Position numbers and translations under genes: made by a program. Shown here one piece after another: positions 1-8,124 of a stretch of 64,000 nucleotides of DNA. Origin of the DNA: Amoebophrya sp. A120 (lineage: Eukaryota > Sar > Dinophyceae > Syndiniales > Amoebophryaceae); contig CAJINV010000004.1 of NCBI GenBank assembly GCA_905178155.1, forward strand, positions 7,632,771 to 7,696,770. Reading direction: 5' to 3'. Within the stretch, counting starts at the first letter, position 1, and every line of letters starts with the position of its first letter. Under the pieces are notes generated by a model, which was not told the origin of the DNA, ran no database searches, and saw nothing but the letters and a program-made list of their open reading frames with translations.

Positions 1-462
1 TCCCGCAGCCGCACCAGTTGAAGATGCAGTGCCCGGTGGGGCCGCTTCCGCCTGCAAATTCGCATTATTACTTCCCGCAGCCGCACCAGTTGAAGACGCA
101 GTGCCCGGTGGGGCCGCGTCCGCCTGCAAATTCGCATTATTACTTCCCGCAGCCGCACCAGTTGAAGATGCAGTGCCCGGTGGGGCCGCGTCCGCCTGCA
201 AATTCGCATTATTACTTCCCGCAGATGACCCACTGCTTGATGACGACGAAGACGATGAAGACGAGCTGTTCTTCGGGTGCGCCATCTTCGCAGCCTTTTG
301 CCTGTTCGTATCGCCCTTTTCCGTGTCATGGCTCCGGCTTCTCTTTTTACCCACTCCGACATTCGCGATAGAGCTCGACGGCATTGCCGCAGCCGCGAGC
401 GCAGACGTCTCCGGGGTCATTAAAAGGGTTAAGTCCCCGTTGCTCGCAAACCTGGAAGCCAT
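1..462 (-). CDS. Ala/Ser-rich repeat protein, N-terminal part (runs off left edge)
   Basis: An open frame runs from an ATG at 462 to the window edge (154 codons, no stop), so the C-terminus is outside. The N-terminus (MASRFASNGDLTLL) is followed by a basic stretch (KKRSRS), a run of about 12 serines, and three 24-residue copies starting SNNANLQADAAPPGTASS. At DNA level these are 72-bp tandem copies at 2-73, 74-145 and 146-217 with one or two differences. The basic patch could be a nuclear signal, but that is a guess. I do not recognise a family. The plus-strand reading of the same repeat is also open, but the minus frame fits the direction of every other gene. Confidence 0.5.
   Translation of the reverse strand, partial: MASRFASNGDLTLLMTPETSALAAAAMPSSSIANVGVGKKRSRSHDTEKGDTNRQKAAKMAHPKNSSSSSSSSSSSSGSSAGSNNANLQADAAPPGTASSTGAAAGSNNANLQADAAPPGTASSTGAAAGSNNANLQAEAAPPGTASSTGAAAG
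2..217. repeat. Three tandem 72-bp repeats
   Basis: The unit starts CCCGCAGCCGCACCAGTTGA and recurs at 2, 74 and 146 with only one or two substitutions. A fourth partial copy begins at 218. The unit is a multiple of three, so it adds 24 residues per copy to the minus-strand protein. Confidence 0.95.
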
Positions 463-666
463 TGATATCAGAATAAACTTGCGAAAAATAAGATAGAAGG
501 TACGATGAGAATGAAGAGGAGATTTTTCCATGACTACAGCAAAAGAACAACCAAGAAAAACTGCACTCTAGTCAACATAGATATACTTTGGGAGCGACCC
601 CTTTTTCTTGCAGATGTCGGGAAACAATCTGTGGAGCCGTTCCTCCATGAGGTCTTTTTTCAGCAT

Positions 667-1404
667 TCAGCGGTTGCCCCAACAGATCTGTCCGATGATG
701 TTCTTCAGAAAAGTTTCGGCTCGCTTCGCCACTGCCATGTGCTCAACGCTGCTTTCCACGACATTACCGTTCACGCCTTGGATCAGTTTGCTGTGTTTGT
801 CCTGTTTCCCGGCAAAAGTGTCCTGTTTCCCGGCAAGAGTGTCCTGTTTCCCGGCCAGCGTGTCCTGTTTCTCGGCAACCTGATCCAACTTTTCCGCCAT
901 TTTGGCGAAATGCTCCAGGATCTGATCCAGTGTCTTCTGCTGGCTCGCTTTGTCCTCTTGATTATCGTTTGGTGCGTTTTTGGATGAGGTGGATGGGGTG
1001 GTCAACAGCTCAAAAATTTGTTCCAGTAGTTTCTGTTGCTTCGCCAAGTCGTCTTTTGTCGGTGGCTCCGAGGATGCCCGCCCCGTGGACGCTGTCCTAC
1101 TCGATGAGGCGCTGTTGCTCGACTTCGCGATCGCCAGAATTTCCCGCACGTTTTCTGCGATGTCCGATTGTTCTCTGCTAACCAGCCGCCCACCTTGCAT
1201 TATTGTTTGCTGGTTTAGCAGGAGTTTGTTCATCGTTTTCTGCACATCCTCCGCGTCCATCGAACGCATCGACTTGACTTTCGCCCGTGCTCGGATCAAA
1301 TTTCTCACGAACAGCCGTTTTCCTGGCAGAAAGGGCTGGATTCCTTCGCGGTCCGCATTAAAGTTCCGTTCCCGGGAGAACGCCTTCCACAGGGCCATGT
1401 ACAT
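667..1404 (-). CDS. Coiled-coil protein with KQDTLAG repeats
   Basis: A 245-codon open frame rich in Gln, Lys, Glu and Leu. The C-terminal half holds a charged helix (AEKLDQVAEKQDTLAG) followed by near-identical seven-residue KQDTLAG units, encoded by 21-bp tandem copies from 799. The middle is Ser/Thr-rich linker. The first ATG (MYMALWKAF) follows in-frame sense codons back to a stop at 1464, so an upstream exon is possible and the acidic exon at 1780-2241 could belong to it. There is no signal peptide or membrane segment. Function is unknown. Confidence 0.5.
   Translation of the reverse strand: MYMALWKAFSRERNFNADREGIQPFLPGKRLFVRNLIRARAKVKSMRSMDAEDVQKTMNKLLLNQQTIMQGGRLVSREQSDIAENVREILAIAKSSNSASSSRTASTGRASSEPPTKDDLAKQQKLLEQIFELLTTPSTSSKNAPNDNQEDKASQQKTLDQILEHFAKMAEKLDQVAEKQDTLAGKQDTLAGKQDTFAGKQDKHSKLIQGVNGNVVESSVEHMAVAKRAETFLKNIIGQICWGNR
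799..861. repeat. Three tandem 21-bp repeats
   Basis: The unit GTCCTGTTTCCCGGCAARAG recurs at 799, 820 and 841 with one to three changes. It encodes the KQDTLAG heptad-length repeats of the minus-strand coiled-coil protein. Confidence 0.9.
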
Positions 1405-1616
1405 CTCATCCTCCCGCGAGTATGCAGCGAAATCATGATGTTCTCCTACGAGCTCTTCACTGGGCTAATGAAACAGTATATACCTTTAGAGGAACTACAA
1501 CTGCTTCTGCAAATAGAAGGAATAGGAAATAATGACGTGATCGCTATTCCTTTGCGTTTGCACAGGAAGAAGTCGTCGTGCTAGGAGAACATTACTTGCT
1601 CATTTGGATAATTTGA

Positions 1617-1766
1617 GCGTGCCGCCATAGAAACCGTCCGGCATCAAAATGAGCTCCGTGTCCTTTTCCTCGCTGTTGGGGTCAGCTCCTGTCGTGGTGG
1701 AGTTGGATTGGGAATCTACATACACAATCAACAAATGCGCCACCGAAATAAAAGGAAATTCCGCAT
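1617..1766 (-). other. Possible internal exon
   Basis: An open minus-strand stretch reads VAHLLIVYVDSQSNSTTTGA and ends LKLSK then a stop. Codon use resembles the neighbouring exons. It could be the 3' exon of the acidic protein whose first exon ends near 1800, but the intervening intron has no clear GT-AG ends. Alternatively it is chance open sequence. Confidence 0.25.
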
Positions 1767-1779
1767 CCGAACACCATCA

Positions 1780-2241
1780 TTATACTTTACATACGGAGAT
1801 CGACGAACAACAATACTGAATACCTGTCCATGTGATCATCGTCTTCAACAAGCTTTGTCTTTCTTCGGCATTCGTGCTGTCTAAACGGGCTTGCAAAAAG
1901 TCTTTTGCGAAGTTCCACCCCCGCCGGCCGAGTTCGCGGAGAAGCTCGTGGTATGTGTCGGGCAGATCTGAGTCCTGTCGTGGAGAAGGTTGCGACTTTC
2001 GCTCCGCGTCAGCACGGGGGGTGTGCCCCGTAGTATCACCTTGATCGTTCGTGGAGTCAATCGTCTGGACGTGCTCGTCCGCCTCCGCCTCTGCCACGAG
2101 TAGCGTAGCATTATTGTCCTGAGCTTTATTCCCGGAGTCATCAAGCGTCTTCACGCGCTCGTCCGTGATGGGTACCGTGGCCTCCTCGCACGGATCGTTC
2201 CCTGAGTCAGGGCTCGGGTTCTGCACCTGTTCGTCAGGCAT
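1780..2241 (-). CDS. Acidic hypothetical protein (probably a first exon)
   Basis: A 153-codon open frame that starts MPDEQVQNPSPDSGND. It is strongly acidic for about 95 residues, then has a basic amphipathic segment (LLRELGRRGWNFAKDFLQ). The last 15 or so codons, rich in Cys and Ser, look like read-through into an intron; a GTATGT donor-like sequence lies near 1793. No family is recognised. It may continue into the open segments at 1617-1766 or 667-1464. Confidence 0.4.
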   Translation of the reverse strand: MPDEQVQNPSPDSGNDPCEEATVPITDERVKTLDDSGNKAQDNNATLLVAEAEADEHVQTIDSTNDQGDTTGHTPRADAERKSQPSPRQDSDLPDTYHELLRELGRRGWNFAKDFLQARLDSTNAEERQSLLKTMITWTGIQYCCSSISVCKV

Positions 2242-2900
2242 TGTAACGAAGTAGTTGATGTTGAGAAGCGCTGAATGGGTGTGGATGCTGTCTCAATCTT
2301 TTTACAGTTCTGCTTCTGTCTTCGAACGGACAATAAACCGCTTCTATCTTCTCTACTGTATGATTTCGCCCACGGTTGCGACGAAGACGATCAACAAAAA
2401 GAGCACCTTCTACTTTTTTGAAAACGTCGAGGCGTGTGAAGGAGTGCACAGGAAGGCGGTTTCGGGCAGCCACGGCAGCCGATATCTGCGGAACCTTACT
2501 GGGTCGTAAAAACGGCGCACACACGACGTTGTCGTTGACGAAGCGTAACGAGGCACGATACGACCCTTGCGATCAAAGACAAAACCAGTTGTGCGGCGAG
2601 GCACAAAAAATGTTTAATAATTCTTCCCAACGAATACCGCTCTCTCTCGTTTTCAAACATCGAACGCAGTCGACGAAGGTATACTACACGATGATTGATC
2701 CTACGGTGCGATGACATTGAAATAGACGAAGGAAAGCGGGTAGTATTTCATCACGGATCGAAGATGAGCAGTACCGGATCCTAGCCGCACTTAACTGCGC
2801 TCTGATATCATGATCACCAAACCATTTCTAGATCGCTTTCACAGCATTCGTTCTCCACTGTATAGGCGGTTCAGGTGAACAAGTCCTTATTCTCGTTCAA
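2242..2900. other. No supported gene
   Basis: Only short overlapping frames on both strands, with no repeat, introner terminus or recognisable motif. Confidence 0.5.
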
Positions 2901-3039
2901 TCATTTTGGAGTATTTTGGATGAAAACTTTGAACGTCAAAAAGCGGCCGCTTGAAGAAAAGACATTCTCAACGCGCGAGGCCCATAATGTTCCTAGTGAC
3001 CACGGCGCCGACGTTAGCGGCCGAAACGAAAACCCAACT

Positions 3040-3112
3040 AGGGGAAAAGGTGAAGACGGCACCAATTTTCGGGGAAAAGGTGACGGTCTTTGAAGATGAC
3101 ACCAATTTTCGT
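3040..3112. repeat. Short direct repeat GGGGAAAAGGTGA...ACCAATTTTC
   Basis: The block GGGGAAAAGGTGA followed by ACCAATTTTCG occurs twice in a row, just beside the DUF285 fragment. This suggests local duplication where that copy decayed. Confidence 0.7.
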
Positions 3113-3260
3113 CAAACCAAGCCCGCTCGCAGAAAAGCTCGGAAACATCGGGCACACACGAAACATTCCAAAACACAACGGCGCCGCGGATGCGAACGAT
3201 CTCGCGGGGCCTGGCCCGCGATCCGTTCCGGATCTCCTCTACGGTGGTTCCTCGTCCACT
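3106..3260 (-). pseudogene. Decayed fragment of a DUF285 (BspA-like) gene
   Basis: The minus-strand reading (TVEEIRNGSRARPREIVRIR, then FWNVSCVPDVSELF) matches the intact gene downstream (TAEEIQNESRAHLREIVCVR, then SWNVSLVPDVSELF). The DNA lines up with about 6066-6218 with only scattered substitutions. The copy covers about 50 residues and then runs into unrelated, repeat-bearing sequence, so it cannot encode the repeat domain. It is a relic of duplication of the gene at 5284-6975. Confidence 0.75.
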
Positions 3261-3269
3261 CTGTTGCAC

Positions 3270-5283
3270 TTACAGACAGCCGCAAGACTGCTAGAAAAAG
3301 CACGCGGACTGCCAGGGCGAGAGGATGAGAAGCCGGCGGGTCCGCCAGGCAACTCGACATGCGCCCGACAAGCTACACGCGGTCGTCAGAGTGATTAGCT
3401 CCTCGTGCGTGCACCCGCAGGACCCACCCGCTACTTAATTCGCAGGTCACGCCGCCTTTCCAGGCACCGCCAGGGGGCGCTTGCAAGATCGCAGATTCGG
3501 CAGCGTTCCGCCGCCTACCCGCGCGTTGTTACCCTTTGCGGAAAAATCTAAAGGAGGGTAGCCAGAATACGTCTGCTAAATACGGCAACTCGGGTAAAAA
3601 AAGCAACCACGAAGCACATGTCGTCTCTCAACCCTTTTTGTGCTCAGGACTGGTTCAATACAGCAAACTCCAATCTGGCGACAGCAGAGAACGTTAAAAA
3701 CATCACTCAACACAGATGACAATGCGCGCGCAGGCAAATACGGCTTCTACTGGTTTTGCCAGAAACTGATTGCAAGGACAAGTGTTGTCTTGTTTTCGCT
3801 CAACAAACAATAGCCAAGCAACAGAACATCAGGACAAGAAGGAGCAACCTTGGTAGCGGGGCGCCTACGTTTTTCGCGCTACCGGAGATTTTTAACCATG
3901 TTCCGCATTGATGTAACACTGAAGCGGCACGCCTTGGGCGCCGCCCACGCCCGGAGCAGCCGCGGGCCCGGGGCAACAATGGGCCCGGCGCAGACTGTAC
4001 GAACGCCACGCGACCCGCCCGGACGGCGCATCGCAAGCAACGCAGCAGGGCGGGGCCCCGTAGACCACGAAGTCGGCCCGGGGCGGCTGCACATCGTACG
4101 GCAGCCAAGGTACTGGAAGGGGGGCGCAGCGCGGCCCCCGCTCGTGACTAGAGTAACGGCCAGCCAGCGCGCGCCCCAGTGGCCGGCCGGGTGGCAGGGG
4201 AGGGAGCCCAAAGCGCGCGCCGCTGGATCCGTGACGCCGCGCGCGCCCTCGCAGAAAGCGCCCGCGGCGCGGCCAAGGCGGGCCAATAAGCACCGCGGGG
4301 CTTCGAGGTGGGGCCGGCCCGGCCGGCCCTTTCCATGTTCGGCGCGCCCATACGCTGCGGCTCCATAAAATGGACCAAACTGTCGGCCCGGCGCAGCTTG
4401 ACCACCTCCAACGCCCCGGAACGCTGCTGGAAGCCGCTGACCGCTGATCACGATTCGGCGCTAGAACTGGAGGCACAGTTCGGAGTAATGCGGCGTCGCC
4501 ATCATGTCTGGTCTCGTCCCACAATACCTAGACAAAAAAATCTTCCCTCTTTGATTCCGCTGTTTGTTTTGGCGAATGGTGCGAGACGCCTACGCGACGT
4601 AACTTCTCAAGTCCCGGATTACCTGTTGTGCAACCTGATATCGCAACGAGATTTACCACGCACGAAGAAACGAAAGAAGCGAGCTTCATACATTGCCCTC
4701 AAGCTCCAGTTTCGCAACAACACAATAAAGCGCGGATAGGTTTCAAAGTCAAACTCAACGCGCACACAATGAATAGGTGCTCGCAGTTCCCTGGCTCTGA
4801 ATTCTCTCAGCCTTGCTGCTGTTTTGTCCGTGTCTCTTCTCGGCGCAGCAGCGTAAAAGCATTAGAAGAGGAACAACTACAAGAAAGATGACGTAGTTTG
4901 TCATGCGCTTTTCAACGAATAAATTTGATGCTTTTATCGCCCGATAATCCGTCAATGGAAAAGTAGAACTACAATGGCATCAAATCCCAGACACAACTGT
5001 GCTTAAGTACCACCATCATTTTCATCAACTCCTGGTCGCAAGACTAATCTCATTGTGCGTGTAGTGGGCTTCGTGGAGTACTGTGGTATAAGTAATGCTA
5101 TTTGTCCTTCGCGGCAAGTGATTCACCGTGTCCAGAACATGAAATTTTGCTGCTCTTCGTTCGGGATCTTCGAACTTCTCTCTTCGTTCGGGATCGAACT
5201 TCTTATATCACAATCAACCACTACACCCCACACCGGCTGCAGTTCGTGACTGCGAGCTGGGACATCATCACACATCTCACTGA
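3270..5283. other. No supported gene; contains a GC-rich tract
   Basis: From about 3900 to 4470 the sequence is very GC-rich (runs such as CGGCCGGCCGGG), and long frames are open on both strands simply because stops are rare. I see no domain, intron boundary or repeat that would support any of them. Confidence 0.5.
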
Positions 5284-6975
5284 TCATGATTCATCTTGGA
5301 GTGCTTGTGCGAGTTGCTTGCGGAGCCACTCTTGTGCGTCGGCAAGGTCCTTCAGTACCTTCTCACGCTGGTGCCGCGGCCACTGCGCCAAAGTGTGGGA
5401 GAAGTTGGCACACCGAATTAGCATCCGGAAAACATTTGCATTTTCGTGCACCTGCCACCCGCTGATGTCACCATCGAAGGGCAAGGAGTCGAGGTGGTCC
5501 CCATTGAACATGTAACTGAAATCCCGCACCCGGCGCACGTCCCAAGAACTCAAGTCTTGGTTGAACTTGACACAGTCGTAAAACATGCTGGTCATCGTCT
5601 GTACGCTCGACACGTCCCAGCCGCCCAGCGGCTGGTCGAACTCCCTACACTTTGCGAAAAGATATGGAAGAGAAGCCCGTCCGCTACTAGAGGGACTTAA
5701 TACCACTCACTTGTTCATCCGATTGGCACTGTGATGTACTCAGTGGTGCTTCAAACAGTATGATCAAGCGTACCAAGATGACGAAAAACTTTGTCTAGCA
5801 GTACTTATCTCCATTATGCAGACAGTTGTAGTGGCGGGACGAGAGCCAGATTTTTTATGCAGTACCATGGACTCCATCCGCTGCACGTTCGCCACGTTCC
5901 AGCTTCCAATGGGTTGGTTGAAGCGAGAGCAGCTGTCAAACATGTAACTCATGTCTGTCACGCAACTGACGTCCCAGTGCGAGATATCACTGTTGAATTC
6001 GGAGCACTGATCAAACAGCGAGGTCATCCTCGTGCACCCGCCGACCCGCCAGTCTGCAATGTTTTCGTTGAACCAAGGCAGCGGGCGGAAAAGCTCGGAA
6101 ACATCGGGCACGAGCGAAACATTCCAAGACACAAAGGGGCCGCGGACACAGACGATCTCGCGGAGGTGGGCCCGCGACTCATTCTGGATCTCCTCCGCGG
6201 TGGTTCCCGGCGGAAACGCTCGAAAAAAACCCTCCCAAAAAGGATCACCTTCGCGCGGCGAGAAGGAGCATCCCGCCAGGGCGATCACCGCATCGTCCAG
6301 CGTGGCCCGGTCGGGAAAGGGTTCGCTGGGCAGCAAGTAGAACTTGAAAGGGTCCTCGACAGCAAGTGCTTCCGCCACATTGATGAGAAAGTCCGGCGAC
6401 TTCGCGGTCCGATCATACTCGACGAGCAGGTGCCGGTAGGCCACGTTCTCTTCGCTGCAACGGGCAGACAAGCTGTTGCTGTCCGCATCGGACATCCTGT
6501 CCTTCCGGTCCTCCGGCATATCACGGTCTGTTTCGGCCATCACGAGGAAGTCAGCATCTTCCTTGTCACCGCTTGGCGGAGCGGCATACGGTCTGCTCTC
6601 CTTGCCCTCCAGCTCGGTGCCAGCGCCGTCGTCCGTAACAGGAGGCTTTGCGTCATCTCCCGCTTGGGTGGGCGCCAGGCAGCTGGACAGGAGCAGGTGC
6701 TCTCGATCTTCGCGCACACAGATCTCCACGCGTTGGTATGCGTACAGCCCAGGGTCCTCCTGGTTCCGGTCTTTCGCGTCCGCTTTGGCAATCAGCCGCT
6801 TCAAATCGTCTATCGAGATGAATTGCTGCTCTTGTCCGAGGTCGAACTCGAGCTCGTTCCCGGAAACGAGGTTCCGCAGGGTGAGGATCCGTGACTCAGT
6901 TGCCATTTCTGTTTTGATATGGCTGTTGTTTTCACGAAACACGCTACCACCCAATACATCAGCCGTTTTGTTCAC
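5284..6975 (-). CDS. DUF285 / BspA-like leucine-rich-type repeat protein
   Basis: Two exons, 6975-5866 and 5658-5284, give 494 aa. Residues 1-60 are unlike the repeats and resemble a ubiquitin-like fold (ILTLRNLVSGNELEFDLGQ). An acidic linker follows. From about residue 275 there are tandem DUF285 units with the hallmark pattern WDVSxVxxMxxMFxxCxxFNQ (SWNVSLVPDVSELF, HWDVSCVTDMSYMF, SWNVANVQRMESMF, GWDVSSVQTMTSMF, SWDVRRVRDFSYMF). The last stretch is a charged helix (KVLKDLADAQEWLRKQL). The exon join is placed so that the fourth repeat reads ESM-FAKCREFDQ, exactly in register with its neighbours. An alternative start is the ATG at 6906. No signal peptide is seen, although many family members are surface proteins. 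Function is probably protein binding. Confidence 0.85.
5659..5865 (-). other. Intron with GT...TT ends in the DUF285 gene
   Basis: Repeat register fixes the join: exon 1 ends ...GAGTCCATG and exon 2 begins TTCGCAAAG. The removed segment begins GTACTGCATA and ends CCATATCTT, so the 3' end is not AG. It carries no introner inverted repeat. Confidence 0.6.
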
Positions 6976-8124
6976 TGTAGAAAACCCGGCTTAGTACGAG
7001 CGGGGTCGGGGTGAGACAGTTCGGCATAAGAATCTTTCCATACTTACAGCGACAGAAAAAAGCTTCTCATACGATTTGATCATCATGATCGTCATCATCA
7101 TCTATCCTGCGTGGGGCGTTGCGCAGAGGATTAAAAATGGGGCCTGTTCACGTGTCCAAAGTTCGTTCTCGATTTACTAGGGACTAGCTTTCATCATCGC
7201 TCTCAATTCTCGTTTCCATCTTCACGTCTAAATTTCGTCGTTGCGAATGCTAATGACGAATCCCGGGAACAAATCGCTCCTGCTTCTACATGTGGTCTCA
7301 TCTCGCTAGTGCACTCGGAACCGACCAGCAACGAAAATGCGGAAACCGAACGAGCGCCTTCTATTCGTGCTGGTCTACCAACCTGGACTACAAATGAACT
7401 CAGCGTCGGCAAGAACCCTTCCGATCTGCTCATTGCTGAAGCTGAACCCGAAAGAAACATAAGAGCAGTGCGTTCCCTCAAACTTTGTAGCGCCGTCGCT
7501 CCATTAGACCCAGCGTAGAGTAGAAGAACAGTGGTGTAACTTTCAACATCCGCTTGCCAAATACTTTTCCTACAGCAGCTCGGATTTTAGCTTGGGTATT
7601 CTTGTTTCAGAGTTTGTTCTACTTCGCGCTAAGCGATGATCTTCTTCTAATGCGTGAAGGTAGATGAGCGTATAGGTTGGTGCGACATTTCAGCTAACGA
7701 GCCGCAGCACGTCGGAGCAACGACACCGTTTTTCATTCACGACTGGTGATAGATTCTTCCACATGTGAGCAGAAGCTGAAGCAAAAGCATCCATCATCTG
7801 CATGTGATGGTACAGAAGCAAGTTTACTTCTTACTACGTCGCCGTGTCATCAGTGTTCTTCGCGGTGTTCTGACCCCATCACATCTTGCTTCGAGCAGAG
7901 GTTTACTTCCAACTTTGAGCACGAGAAGTGAATTACTGCTTCCTGCTCGTCTTCCCTTCGTCGCAGTCGCATCGCAGAAGGTAGAGAAGACCCTAGTTGT
8001 ATCGCAAGAGGACGAGACTGTGGAACAGGTGACAAAAACCCAGGGACCACGACGACCGTGGAAACTGAACACTACCTCCTGTCAGCACCAGCACGCTGTC
8101 GGCCTCACTAAACCGCTTTCTCCC
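6976..8124. other. Intergenic, no supported gene
   Basis: Lies between the start of the DUF285 gene and the stop of DRG1. Open frames are short and show no motif, and no introner is present. Confidence 0.5.

Noticed and set aside
29-496. Plus-strand frame through the 72-bp repeats
   Set aside because: The minus frame of the same repeats starts at a good ATG, continues off the edge and agrees with the direction of all other genes.
3850-4524. Long overlapping frames on both strands in the GC-rich tract
   Set aside because: High GC removes stops in all frames; no motif, no homology and no consistent codon pattern.
5791-6894. 367-codon plus-strand frame
   Set aside because: It is the exact antisense of the DUF285 exon.
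5284-6975. Bacterial origin of the window because of DUF285/BspA repeats
   Set aside because: The gene has an intron and sits beside eukaryotic DRG1 and P0 genes on the same strand.
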